Assembly (NCBI GenBank): GCA_930367215.1
Contig: OV884059.1
Span: forward strand, 24,266,945-24,330,944
DNA: 64,000 bases
Source of the DNA: Pollenia angustigena
Lineage: Eukaryota > Arthropoda > Insecta > Diptera > Polleniidae
Direction: 5' to 3'
Numbering within the stretch: position 1 is the first letter of the stretch; each line of letters starts with the position of its first letter. The translations under genes and the position numbers were made by a program. A model generated the notes under the pieces. The model was not told where the DNA came from. It saw only the letters and a list, made by a program, of their open reading frames with translations, and searched no databases. Below are positions 42,493 to 54,417 of the stretch, piece by piece.

Positions 42493-43380
42493 TAGAATTG
42501 AAACAAAAAGTTCAAACTAAAGGTGAAAAATAGCCATTGCTATACAGATCTCAAATAAATACTTTGAATGTAAAGCAAATTAAAATGATTTTTAAGAAAT
42601 TTTATTTGTTTTCCCTAAAATTTTGGGGAGAAAGTTGAATACCCTGGGACTAACGTATACGTACGTTATAACTGCGTGAATTAATCTAAACTTATAAAAC
42701 CTGATATGTAGTATGAAAGTCCTACCAATTACCTCTAAAATAAATGTTTGACCTTTGTGATATCTTGTTCCTTCTCTGAGATATCTCAGTTTGAGGTTTG
42801 AAAAGTCCGATTTTTCGCTATGTTCATGCTTTACGCCATTTTTTTTTTGTCATAAATTTGACTTAAGTTTTGTATTTTTTTAAGATAATTGCCAGATGTT
42901 AAGAGGGCAACCGGACCTACGATGTCGTTGGGTATATCAAGGCAGCTCTTGCGATATCTTTTCTGGATCTTGGGATTATGGATAGGCCACGTCAATTTAA
43001 GTTTGTGTATCTCCGTCGGAACAGAGACCATATTTGACATTGACAGCAACTTTTCATCCTTCACTCAATTTGGCTTGAAATTTTTTTAAATTTTTTCGTA
43101 GGCATCGGTTAATATACGTTTAAATCTAAGCGTTTTAAACTTTACAGGTTGTGCAACCGTATAGTTGAATCGACATGATACTGCAGTTGGAAATACGTAT
43201 TGGTGTTTTTCTGGATATATGTTTAGAGCTCCATATCTTGTGTAAGCCGTGGAACTCTAGCTTTTTTTGTTCTGTTTACGGTATCATCTTCTGAACCACC
43301 GTCTTCAGTAGTCGTAGTCGATGACTTCCTTATCCTATGTAAAAGAGTGTCGATTAATGAACCAATACGCATTAGTTTAG
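42493..43380. other. Unassigned; possible decayed LINE sequence in the right half
   Basis: 42493-42840 shows nothing. 42880-43380 is richer in G and C and lies downstream, on the minus strand, of the LINE reverse transcriptase piece, so it may be its 3' part, but I recognise no motif. Confidence 0.35.
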
Positions 43381-43399
43381 TATTTGTTATGGTTTTTTA

Positions 43400-43740
43400 C
43401 CCACTGTATTTGCGTTTGGTCGTCAGCATAAGCAATATCATTAAGATATTTATTTAAATTACTGCGGATACCATGGGAGGAATTAGAAATAGCGTCGGAG
43501 ATAGAAAGCAGCCTTGTTTTACTCCTCTTGTTGTTTAAAATGGTGTACTCCCCTGGCTATTAAAGCGTACAATAGAGACAGAGTCTCAGTATAGCTCCTT
43601 TAAGAGGCTTATTAATTTTTCGGATATAGCCTAGATTGAGCGTGCCTAGAAACAGTGTCAAAAGCTCTTTTGAAATCGATAAAAAGAAGACATAGCTGCG
43701 GGTTGTATCTGATCGATTGTTCTATCAGGTTTTATAAGTA
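43400..43740 (-). pseudogene. Non-LTR retrotransposon reverse transcriptase fragment
   Basis: On the minus strand: LCLLFIDFKRAFDTVSR (motif A with catalytic Asp), then in other frames GVKQGCFLSPTLF (motif B) and NDIAYADDQTQIQW (motif C with the YADD pair). Order and spacing are those of LINE reverse transcriptases; frameshifts separate the motifs. The LINE piece at 46857-47740 has a different YADD context. Confidence 0.8.
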
Positions 43741-44640
43741 AAGATTAATTCGCGCAGTTATCTGTGGTTATCATGGGCAACCTAGTATGTCCATTTTTTC
43801 GATTTTAAATGTTGGTGCGATGATATTGCTTAATTTTAAACGCTATTTGCATGGTTTCAAAAATGTTTGAAAACATATAGACCCATTCCGATCTTTTAAC
43901 TCCATTACAAAGTTCAAAAGGTGCAATACCTAGCCCATAGCTTGATCTAGAATCGTTTTTAGGCTCTCCTGACATACGCGATTGCCCATGAACACCACAC
44001 TTATAACGTCTGAAATATGGCGAAAAGCAGGGGTTTTTTCAAACTATAAGCGAAGATATCGTGAAAACCTGGGCCCTATTCCACAAACCAACTTTTTTTT
44101 CACTTTGCACTTTTCAAATTTTTCGTCAATATGCAAAACTTTATGTTCCACAGAACTAGTTAATTTGAAAAGTGATAAGTTGAAATTGATAAGTAAAATT
44201 TGCAAAGTCTTTGCAATTTTTATATTCTCTTTTCAATTTCTGTTCCACGTACGTTCTCTTGTGCAAAGTGCAAAGTTATTATTGCAAAGTTTAATTTTCA
44301 AAGACTTTGCAAATAATTATGCTTTTTCGTTCCACAAAAACTGTAAATTCTATTTTTGCAAAGCAAATTTTGATAAGTTTGTCAAAAATTTGCAAGGTAA
44401 ACGATCTCTTTGCAAATTCATATTGTTAAAGCTAGTGAAGCTTTCAAAATGTTAAGACGCGAGTTTTTGTTCTACAGTAGTGGAGACGTGGGCATAATAA
44501 GAAATTATAGGGCCCGAATTAATTTTTCGGGACTACAAAATTTTAATTGATTTAAGTTGATTTATTTTTAAATAAAATTAAATAAGAATTAGAGCACAAT
44601 TTAGAGCTCAGTTTGTAAGCTGAAAACCAACTGCTATTGA

Positions 44641-44844
44641 GTGCTTCTGCTCGGAAATGGTTGCCAGTACCATAGAGTTGCAGCTTTGCATGGTGTTGCA
44701 AAATCAGCAGTTTACAGAACCATCCATAGAGTTGTCGATGTTATAGTAGACGCATATGTCCATGTTTTTGGACAAACACCAGTTGCAAAGATTGGGCTTT
44801 TTTCACAACTTCCTCCCAGGAAGAATGTTTTTATAATTTATTAA
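44641..44844 (+). pseudogene. Harbinger-like transposase HTH fragment
   Basis: LLLGNGCQYHRVAALHGVAK and SAVYRTIHRVVDVI resemble the region before the first catalytic Asp in PIF/Harbinger transposases (G-x-Y-x2-V... GVSxSTVSR-type helix). 67 codons; nothing catalytic follows. Confidence 0.5.
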
Positions 44845-45357
44845 CCTTTAAAATGAAATGTAAAAGCTTTCTTGCAATAGTCCTATTCCTTTAATAATTA
44901 ACTTTGTGCTTAAGCCATCCTTGGTAAAAATTGAAGCTATAGATATATTCCTACATATTATTAGGAATTAGGAAATCTATACACTACTAGAATTAATTGT
45001 ACCTTCAGGTTACATATTTTTTTAAACTACCCCTTATTTAGGAATGAAGTAAATTTTGTGTATACATTTTTACAATTATAAGACACCAGCAGAATGTGTA
45101 TAGATATACTTAATACATTTTCTGTATTATTTCTTTTTAAAAGTTATTTCTATTAAATTAACCATTTTAATTTTTCGAATGTGTTCAATGATTTCAATTT
45201 ATAATTTATATGAATATGTACATATCTAAAGCTTCAATGTTAAGCAAAGGTTGGCATAAGCAAAAATATGTGAGGAAATGAAGGAATAAGACTAGCTTTA
45301 TAAATTGAAATTTGTTTCATTGAACACATTCAAAAATAAAATTGGTTTATATAATAA

Positions 45358-45668
45358 CAAGTAAGAGTGCTATATTCGGCTGTGCCGAATCTTATATACC
45401 CTTCACCATTGTGGGAGCAGAATACAGAGCAACTAGACAAAAACTAAATAATTTTTACATATGTATACATACATAATTATAATACTTTAAACTCCATTAT
45501 AAATTAAATTTAAAAAGCGAAAACTGGTAAATAGTTTTTTTAAATCGTTTTTAGAACATAAAAAAATAAAAATTAAAAAAAAAATTTTCTTTTAAAAAAA
45601 CCAGATTTGAACCAGAGAACTCACAGTTTCTAACTTAACCCCCTAGACAACTAAACTATGAAGGAACG
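45358..45668 (-). repeat. tRNA-derived SINE with box A and box B
   Basis: On the minus strand, TAGTTTAGTTG fits the box A consensus fully and GGTTCAAATCT fits box B at nine of eleven positions; their starts are 45 bases apart, as in a tRNA. The 3' body and palindromic tail match 1-180. Located near the left of the CTTTGCAA element. Confidence 0.75.
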
Positions 45669-46556
45669 TTGTTTGAATATCATTAAAATGAAATATGGCC
45701 CGTTTTATGTTCACTGTGTAGGGTTGTAATATACCCTTTTACCTTCGGTGAAGGGTATAAAAAAAATAATTTTTGGGATTGCAGTATTTTGATCATAACT
45801 TAGCCATTTTTAAGCCGATTTGAAAGATTTAAATACCGACGTGCTTAGGAAGAAATTTACCATTTACTTGACTTAAAAAGTTTGGACTCGGGAAGATCTA
45901 TGATTCCCGAAAATGGGAATGGGATATTTTGGCCATAACTTTTTTGTGTCTGAACCGATTTTCCCGAGTCTTATTTAAAATATGTTCTACTAAAAATTTC
46001 CAATATTTTGGTATGTAAGTCATATCCATAGGACATATGGCAGCCTTAAAATTTAGGTTTTTATAAAATTTTTAATTTTTTTTGTACGGGAGGTACCACG
46101 CCCACTTCTCCAATCCCGCCCACATTTTGTAGAATGGTGTGTATTGGCAACCTAAATGTGTGTACCTAATTTGGAAACTTTGGCTTTTGCCGTTCCCCAG
46201 TTATACAGCAAAAAGTAATAAAAATACAACAACCACAAGGGATTTTTGGGAAAAATTAGAGGTAGTCGTGGTTTTTTGCTCATATCTCAGCCATTTGTGG
46301 ACCGATCTGGCTGAATTTCAATAGCAAAATTATAATAAGAATACCTGACAGAAAGATACCCCAACGAAGCTCCCATCATGTCTGGGGGCTTCGGAAAACC
46401 CATTTCAACAGACAGACGGACAACCGGATTTGAACTTCGCTTTTCATAAGAACCCAGAATATATAAACTTTATAGGGTGTAGGATCAATATTGTAGAAAT
46501 TACAAACGGAATGACAAAGTTATATATACCCTTTTACCTTCGGTGAAGGGTATAAA
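45669..46556. repeat. Dispersed repeat next to the SINE
   Basis: Two copies of a TACCCTTTTACCTTCGGTGA hairpin end (45731 and 46525) bound about 800 bases with GGTACCACGCCCACTTC and TCTGGGGGCTTCGGA, a composition common in fly dispersed repeats. No gene. Confidence 0.6.
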
Positions 46557-46856
46557 AAATAGCTTTTAAAAAGAATTAATTCTCATATGCTATTTACAAT
46601 AATTAAAAAAAAAACTTACAAGAAAATAAAATATCTTTTTTTTCTTAAATAAAATGTAACACTGCAAGTATTTTTTCCATTTTTTACTTTTTAGCTCATT
46701 TTAATAATTTATATTAAGCAGTGAAAAGTGATAAGACAGAAATGCAAAGATGATTAAATCCTTTGTGGAACACTTTGCACATTCACTTTGCAAGAGAGAG
46801 CAAAGACTTTGCAAGAGAGCGCAAATTCTTTATATATATATAAGTTTCCGTAGTTC

Positions 46857-47740
46857 CTATAAGGAGCATAGGGCCATAACAAAATTATTCCATTCTGATT
46901 TGTCCGATGCAAGTGTTTTTATTTCGTTCCAGCTCTTGTCTTGTTTAGCCGCTTCAAGTTCGACTTGACGGCGCCAGGTGTGTGATGGTCTTCCTTTTCT
47001 ACGGCTTCCTTGCAGATTCCATTCAATAGCGATATCGTCATTCAATATGTGATATCGTCAACGGGTTTTCGTAATGTATGCCCTAGCCAACGCCATTTCC
47101 TTTTCCGGATCTCGACATTTACGGGGACTTGCAAGGTTTGGACCCATAGCCTTTCATTGGATATCGTAACTGGCCAGAATATTTTTAAAATTCTGCGCAG
47201 GCAGCGATTTATGAAAACCTGTAGCGAGATGACATCCTTCTGCGCTGCATTCCACGATTCACATCCATAGAGAAGAGATGAAGGAGTTAAATATGTTTAT
47301 CTTTGTCCTTTTCGACATACGTGCTGATCTGCATATGGGGTTTAGAATGCCAAAGGAGTGCTTACCAGTTTTTATTCGGTTTCTTACGTCGTTAGCAGAG
47401 CCACCTGTTATAGTCAGAAGACTTCGAGATAGCAGAACGTTGATACATCTTCAAGATTCTTTCCGTCTATTGCGAATGCTCTGTTGTTAGAAGCATTAAT
47501 TCTCATTGCCTTAGTTTAACCAATATTTATTTTCATACCAGCCTTAGCTGCGTCTGTTTGTACTGCATTGATCTTAGCCTGCATGTCATTGAAGTTGTGG
47601 GATAGTAGACATATGTCGTCGGCATAGTCGAGATCTTCTAGCCTTCTGTTGAGTCCCCAAGTTATTCCCTTCTGGTCACATGTGGCTCTTCTCATTATGT
47701 TGTCCAGGACGATATTAAAAAGACTTTGCAAAGAGATCAA
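46857..47740 (-). pseudogene. LINE reverse transcriptase C-terminus and 3' domain
   Basis: From 47740 down: LFNIVLDNIMRRAT, LEDLDYADDICLLSHNF (YADD motif C), MQAKINAVQTDAAKAG; then across frameshifts [44 protein letters not shown], and finally GSRRKGRPSHTWRR (residues read at 46857-47045). This is the classic C-terminal half of non-LTR retrotransposon Pol. It is 5'-truncated and sits inside CTTTGCAA-rich sequence, as a LINE inserted in the TIR element would. Confidence 0.85.
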
Positions 47741-48128
47741 AGTTTTTGCAAAGAGAGCAAAGTCTTTGCAAAAATTAGCTTAGTGCAAAGTGAGATTTGC
47801 AAAGAATGTTGTGGAACAGAAACACTTATCACTTTGCAAAAAATGCAATTTGATAAGTGCAAAGTGAAAAGTTGACAAGTTGTTTTGTGGAATAGGGGCC
47901 TGATGTAAAAGAATTCTGAATTCTGGTTCGGATTAAGCGCAACTTAAACCTTTAAAAAAAGTCTACTACGGTTCTTGGGCTAAAAATTTATTGACCTGTG
48001 TAGTTACAATCATGTAGTTTGATTATGATAAGAATTCAGGGAAGTTTCGTTTCAGGGAGTTTCTTTTTACAAAAGATTCCTATTCATTTTTACTTAAGAA
48101 GACTTCAAACTCACAACGAAATGTCTAA

Positions 48129-48393
48129 AGGCATAACCAGAATGTGAATATAGTGGCTTAAGCAACTGAGCGAATACATGTAAATCATATGTGTAAAACC
48201 ATGTTGAACTTAAGGGAACTTTTTGTTAAATTTTATGAAACTATAATTTGCTTAAGCAAAGTGCGAAACTAATCGCACATTCCAAACGGAATCAAATAAT
48301 TTTTATTTTGTTTTTTTTAAATGTATTTGAGAGGCTTTTTTCTTTATTTTTGACAGTAGCTTAAGTTTGTTTATGCATATTCTGGTTGGGCCT
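48129..48393. mobile_element. AGGCCCAAC-end MITE, copy 2
   Basis: Homologous to 27484-27753 over its length. TAA at 48126-48128 at the left; the right duplication is obscured because a family A MITE follows at once. Confidence 0.75.
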
Positions 48394-48396
48394 AAA

Positions 48397-48537
48397 GTCT
48401 GGATTCACACTAAAGTTTTTTTTTTAGAAAGTCTATGCTGGTTGTTGAGAGAGGAAGAGAACATGCGGGTTTTCTCTCCCCTCTCCCAAATAAACTCACA
48501 CTTTCTGAAAGAAAACTTTCATAGTGTGAACCCAAAC
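48397..48537. mobile_element. Palindromic MITE family A, copy 2
   Basis: GTCTGGATTCACACTA at the left, CATAGTGTGAACCC at the right. Abuts the preceding MITE. Confidence 0.75.
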
Positions 48538-49936
48538 AAAAATCGAAACACAACCACAAAATTTTGAAAAATTTGAAGTAAAACTAAGAACTCTTCACTT
48601 TTTAACAAATTGAAAAAAAAAAAAAATCAATTGAAATTTATTGCTCTTAATAAAATTTCTGTTAACGTGTCATCATCAGCAGGCGTTGAAATGGCGAAAA
48701 CAGAAAACAAAAGTGTGAATTTGTGTTCGGGGAAAAAACCACCAAGCTCCCTTTTCATAAAATGACACAAATTGCTGCCCTTTATGCAGCAACATTTTTG
48801 AATATTGTTTATGTTTTTTCTATAAAACAATTCATTAATATGGATTTGATGTAGACAAGGTTAAAAAAAAAATTTGCATCAGATTATTATACTGTACCTA
48901 AAAAGATAATTATGCATATTGCAAATGATTTTTCAATTACAATTACGATTTTACATTGATATGACACCACACACATGCTCTTTCATACCCCTAACATTAA
49001 AAGTATCATTGTACAACTGGAAAAGGGTTTATTTAAAAAGTGCAATCGTTATTGGAGAGATAAAAGGGAAGATGTGGCAACCACTATAAAAAGCAAGCAA
49101 AAGCTACCACCTTAACAACTCTTACCTCTGGCAACACAACAAGTGAAAATGACAATGTTTATGTCATTACATGTTTGTTTGTGTGGGAGGGTAGAAATAA
49201 GATAACGGTGGTTGTGTTGTGTTGTTTGTCACAGTTATTAAAAGTGATAGGAGAGAGGGAGAGATCGATTGGGAGTGGTGAACAGAGTGTTTTAATTAAG
49301 TGTTACTGCTGTTGATTTTCATTTATTACTCGTATACATACTACATTTATTTTGTGCGATATTTTTTTAACATTCATGAGTTGATTATTAAGAATCAATG
49401 GATTGTAATGCATACATATATGGATGGGTACTTGAATGGATTATAATGATGTGGTGGCGCTCTATTGTTTGTATGTTTGTGAGAGTTATGCCATTAAAAC
49501 ATTTTGAGGTAGCAATTTAATGAGCAGGAACACATAAAAATATGATAAATATGTATAAATATTAATAATTATTTATTTCAATTATACAAAAAAGAACAAG
49601 ACAATAAGTATTGCAATTAAAAAAGGTGTTGAAGCGAGAACTATAAGTGTCATTTAGGGAGTGAAGGAGAGAGCACTTGATATTTGCTTGATGGTAAAAA
49701 CAGCTTGATACTGCATTTGTGCTTTCTTTTAATTATCAGATTTCTTAAGAGAATAAGTAAAAAAAATTAAAATGAATTCAATGATAGTTATGTATCTTAC
49801 ATTATTCAGAAAAAATCCATGATTTCATCTTTGTATTGCTTTTCTTTTTCCAAAATTTCGCCCAACTTAATTTAACATTTCTTTGTTTCACTGTTTAACA
49901 AATTCAATCATCGAGAGGTGTATGATTTAACAGTGC
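48538..49936. other. A/T-rich DNA, no gene seen
   Basis: Simple-sequence-rich, with no recognisable element ends. Possibly low-copy intergenic or intronic DNA. Confidence 0.4.
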
Positions 49937-50660
49937 TTCAAGATTGTTGAAGACTTTTTTTTTTTGAAAATGGGCGTTCAAATCAAAGTGCACTCGTGCA
50001 CTTCGTGATTTTTTTGGTCAGCAAATTCTCCCAAATGTGTCGACTATCGGGGGAACTGTAAGCAAATTTTAGCAAACAGGTTATATAGGAAATGTAAAAA
50101 AACCTGTGCATGCTCGCCAGGTTCGTTCGGGACTGCTGGTGTCATTGGACGTACTCCTTTGAAAACGAGGTCGCCCAAGCAGTTACCGTGAATGTTGTTC
50201 CCTATCTCGAGATGATAACGGACTTATTGTGACCAGAAATTAAGGATATGAACCTGAACGATATGTGGTACCAACAGGATAGTGCCACTTGCCACACAGC
50301 CAACGAAACAATGGCTCTTTTGTACGAGAAATTCAATGGCCGTGTTACATCACGTCGCGGTGACGCAAGTTGGCCTTCAAGATCATATAATTTAACGCCT
50401 TTGGACTTCTTCCTTTAAGGATATTTAAAAGAAAAAACTCGTTTGCTTCAGAAATTTAATGGCCATTTGATCTCACGTCGACCTTCAAGATCATGTGATT
50501 TAACGCTTTTTGATTTCTTTCTTTGGGGATATTTAAAAGAAAAAGTGTACGTCAATAAGCCAAGAACAATTCAAGAGCTTAATACTACATTTACATTAGG
50601 CCGAAATCTTCTTCGAGATTTTGTTTCTATAACAAAACAACTGACTAAAAGTATTTTCGT
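49937..50660 (+). pseudogene. Mariner-type transposase remnant with a partial repeat
   Basis: Fragments in order: ALVHFVIFLVSKF-like N-terminal decay, KDMNLNDMWYQQDSATCHTA (second catalytic Asp), RRGDASWPSRSYNLTPLDFFL (third Asp). The segment EKFNGRVTSRR...LDFFL*GYLKEK is then repeated as QKFNGHLISRRPSRSCDLT...DFFLWGYLKEKVYVNKP (50443-50670), so the C-terminal coding region is partly duplicated. Many stops. Confidence 0.8.
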
Positions 50661-50990
50661 TATGCATTAAAAAATTTGCATTACCTTTTATTAATAATCA
50701 ACGATATTTATTTTATCAATAATATTCGTCTTTTTTATTTTTTTTAAATTTTTATAAAACATTTTAATTTTTTTATAACAATTTTTGTTTGGTTTTTTTT
50801 AATGTCATTTTTTCTTGTGCAGGGAAGTATTTTTTAGGGCTATATTGAAAAAACCATAGTTGCATCATTAAGTACTTCTAGACGTTAAGTAGATTTCATC
50901 GAAATCTAGTCACGAAGTAGATTTTGTTTTGTGTAGGAAATCTAGTAAGAACTAGATTTTGCGTAGGTGTAAATGTAGTATAAGGATGAG
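50600..50990 (+). repeat. Family C body, uninterrupted copy
   Basis: Colinear with 29090-30480 but without the four MITEs there (GAGATTTTGTTTCTATAAC, AAATTTGCATTACC, GGGAAGTATTTTTTAGGG). Ends near CTAGTAAGAACTAGAT. Confidence 0.75.
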
Positions 50991-52780
50991 ATAATTAAGA
51001 TAGTTCTCTTAAAATGTTTTTTTTTTTTGCAATGAACATCGTTCGTTTTGGTTGTACCACTTAAAAGTGAAATTTTGAAATAATTTGTTGAAAAAGTGAA
51101 AATATATTATTAATAAAATGTCTCTATAATTAATTCGTACAATTAATAAAAAATATAGTCCTAATACTACAAATGAAAGATGTTTCTTGCCTATTATTCT
51201 AGTACTTTTCTAATAATTTTTCTGTTTTGCTATATTTTTCCACATTTCGTTTTAAGCGTATTTAAGCTTTCCAGTTTAGGCGACTGAGACAACAGTCTGG
51301 CAGCCCCTTTCTACAGATGTAATTCTTTTCATTTCCAATTCAAATCAAGCAATGAAATTTTGTTCTTAATAAATAATTTGTAAATTGCTTAATACCTAAA
51401 ATAAAATTTAATAATTTAATCAAATAATATAAAATAATAAATATTTACAAATTAAAAAGTTCACTCAACCTTTATGTACATGATTTCTAAGCCATTCAAA
51501 ACGAACAAATTCCCCAAATACCAAAATAATATAATTCTTACGTTTCAAAAATTTTTTTTCATCGTCAGCTAAAGATCACATAAATATGTTTAAAAACAAT
51601 TTTTATTATTAGAAAAAATTACTTGACATATTCCTACATGTTAAAAGGAAACTTACACTTCATACATACGGAAAATACACACGGGGCTTTAAAGGGGGGA
51701 TGGATGGGAGAAAGCAGTTTTTTAATACGAAAAAAATAAATTAAAAGAAACAAATAAGAAAGGTGATGACAACATTTTTTTTTAATCATCATTAACAATA
51801 ATTCAAGAAATACTTTTAATTTTCTTTTCACCATCTACAAGAAAGGAAAGGAGTAAAAAAAAAATATATAAAAAAACGTAAAAGGCTTTAAATATGTAAA
51901 ATATCTTTGAAAGTATATGAAATAGAAAAGAAACACATAAAACACAGTCAAGGAGTTTATATTACCAGTATGTAACTCTTGAACATTTTAATGTTTAAGG
52001 GAAACAAATATTTGTTTGTAATTGAAAAATGTTTTTAAAATGTTCTCCTGCCCTCCTCCTCCTCCTCCTCCTTCTACGCCTTGGTTCATTTTATTTAACA
52101 ACAACAATGTCATTGTAAGCACTCAAGTGTGTTATTTTAAGATTTATAGCAAAAAACAACAAGAATCATAAAAATCCTTACATTAGAGGGCTTTATTTTA
52201 AAGGAAATTTAAACAATTTTTTGTAATTAATAAAATAAAATTTTGGAACAAAACCAACCATTATAACCTTACTTTGTTAAAGAAATTATTATAGACTTTG
52301 TCATTGTTTGCCATAAATTACCACCAACCGAAAATTAAGAAGTCTGGGAAAAGAAACCAAAAAAAAAAAAAAAAATAAACGGAAGTTTGGCCATAAATAA
52401 ACATGATTGTCATTAAAAAATTATCATTAACGCATTTGATAATTAAAAAAATTGTAGCAAAAGATTTTATAAAATTTTCTATAAAAATATTATATTTCAG
52501 AGGGTGCGAAGCAAAAAAAAAAAAAAAAAAAATTGGAAAATTGGTATTTATCATAATGTTTGATAAGCATAAAATGTGGTTATCTTAATAAGTAATATAT
52601 CATAATGATAAACAGCTAAAATAAATAATAAAAAAAAGAAAATGAAGTAAAACTTGAAAAAAAATTCGTTAATAAATATTAAGAAAATTAAATTAATTAA
52701 AATTAAGGTGCTTAAATAAAACTGCTATGAAAATGGAGACTAAAGTAGCAGCAAACTTGCGATAACTTATAATTTTTCCT
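50991..52780. other. A/T-rich DNA with microsatellites, no gene seen
   Basis: CCT trinucleotide repeat at about 52053-52071; long A and T runs at 52360-52375 and 52511-52530. No element ends found. Confidence 0.45.
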
Positions 52781-53294
52781 TAAGTGCCGGTTCACACACG
52801 TCCAGTTTGATTCGTCAAGTCTTGAGTTTTTAGTGCTGGTTTACACTCTTCAAGTTTTAGGCGTCAAATCTTGAGTTTTTAGTAGAGTTGTCAACCGATT
52901 AAGAATAATTCGATTAATCGATCACACAAAAACAAACTCTTGTTCGAATAATTTTAAAATGGCGATTTTCGAATAACGAATAAATCGATTAAATTATGTC
53001 GATTAATCGAGCAATTTTTTTTATTAAAAAATAAATTAATAAAAGACTAATAAGAAAAAAAAAGCTTAGAATTTGATTTATTCTCATACGTCTTTAGCGA
53101 TTTTATACAAAATGTAGAAAAAATAAAAAAATATGCTATATCCCTCATTGTAATTAATCTCAATGTTTAGTAGGCAAAAACCGTGTTAAGTATTCATTGT
53201 ATTTCAAAAATGTATCTTATGTTCGTATTAAACAAATCTTTGATAAACAATTGTAACAGCTATTTTCTTTCAAACGTTAAACAATTTTCATTAA

Positions 53295-53720
53295 ATGTTG
53301 ATTAAGTTAATTAGAGCCGTTCACATTACATTTGAGATGATTTATGTAGATGACAGATGATAAAGAAAAAAAATGCAACAAACAAATTTAAATTTCTTTA
53401 AATTATTAAAAATGGATAAAAAAAAATACTTTAATAAAGTGATCAGAACATCATTTTAAACATATTAATTATGGAATTGTGAAAATTTACGAATTATTTA
53501 AAGTCAAATAAAAACATTAAGAAGAAATCATGGCCGGTTGTTCACGCCAGGGGTACTTACATGGTGACCGATTCTATATTATAATCAGTTTAAGGTATGT
53601 TCAGAGGATTCGATGTGGTTAATGAAGTGATTAAGTTGTAATCATCTCGATTTTGATGTGATTAGAGCTAAATCACGCTCGAGTTGCTTAAACGCGTTTA
53701 AAGTGTGAATATAGCATAAG
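53295..53720. repeat. Family D repeat, uninterrupted copy
   Basis: ATGTTGATTAAGTTAATTAG to AAAGTGTGAATATAGCA; the same sequence starts again at 54418 and, split by insertions, resumes at 57541. Confidence 0.7.
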
Positions 53721-53759
53721 TGTCACAATATTACAATAGAAAACGATGTAGTAGAATAT

Positions 53760-54060
53760 AATCCAACGACATCAAAATATGCCGAACTTCTTCCAATAGA
53801 AAAATACATACAGAGAGACAGCGGTTGTTTTATAGAAGAAGTTGTACGCAGAAGTTTGGCTGAAGATGGAAGGTCTGCAAACGCCTTTCGAAAATCCAAA
53901 GTTGTATCGGATTATTTAAGAATTAAGGATTTTACGATTCCTTTAAGTAATACAACGATATGGAGTTAAGATGAAAAGTTGTACGCACCAAAAAAAGAAG
54001 TCATAGCGGATTTGAGAAAAAATAAAGAAGAAAATGGAAGATTTTCCATAGTTGTAAATT
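53760..54060 (+). pseudogene. hAT transposase fragment
   Basis: Reads TTSKYAELLPIEKYIQRDSG, LAEDGRSANAFRKSKVVSDY, TIPLSNTTIWS (then a stop), KEVIADLRKNKEENGRFSIV. This is the post-BED region of hAT transposases, up to the start of the catalytic domain. Only about 100 codons remain. Relative: 20750-21010. Confidence 0.7.
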
Positions 54061-54417
54061 AACGGACGGATGTATCTTATTTAAAATATGTAAATTTTTT
54101 TATTCGTTATTTTCTCCGTCTCTCCTAAAAGTTCAAGACTTGACGGCTTAAACTTGAAGAGTGTGAACCAGCACTTAGGAGAGAGGGGAAAATATATGGC
54201 ATTCTCTTTTCCCTTTTCTCCTAAAAGCTCAAGACTTGACTAGTCAAACTTGACGTGTGTGAACCGGCACTAAAAAGAAAATTGTTGTAATAAACAAATT
54301 TTTAAAAACCTGGCAGCCCTGATTTGAAAGCTATCAACTGATCAAGGCAGGGTTGTATTTTTCACAAAATACGTAACGCCTTGTTCAAACTTGAATTTTT
54401 AAACGCTTCTAAGCAAA

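Larger units (their letters stand above)
44071..47900. mobile_element. TIR element with CTTTGCAA words, hosting LINE and SINE
   Basis: GGGCCCTATTCCACAAA and, complemented, GGCCCCTATTCCACAAAAC form the ends. CTTTGCAA and GTGCAAAGTG words are dense at 44100-44420 and 46740-47870. A fragment with an HTH like PIF/Harbinger transposases lies inside (44641-44844). A CTG may flank both ends, but this is uncertain. Confidence 0.65.
52883..54110 (+). mobile_element. Inner hAT-like insertion with TCGATTAATCGA words
   Basis: Left end TAGAGTTGTCAACCG followed by repeated TCGATTAATCG words (52900-53010). Contains the hAT fragment at 53760-54060 and a family D repeat (53295-53720). The right terminus could not be fixed. 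Confidence 0.5.
52784..54270. mobile_element. Three-level nest: family B MITE within family B MITE
   Basis: Outer copy: GTGCCGGTTCAC at 52784 to GTGAACCGGCAC at 54270, TAA on both sides (52781-52783, 54271-54273). Middle copy: GTGCTGGTTTACAC at 52833 to GTGTGAACCAGCAC at 54174, TTA on both sides (52830-52832, 54175-54177), splitting the outer one. Inner: sequence from TAGAGTTGTCAACCG (52883) on, with hAT-like content. Confidence 0.88.

Noticed and set aside
43982..44455. 157-codon frame
   Set aside because: It spans the end of the CTTTGCAA element, and its Phe/Lys/Cys-rich text comes from the repeated words.
52318..52588. Frames on both strands with Phe or Lys runs
   Set aside because: Produced by A and T homopolymers.
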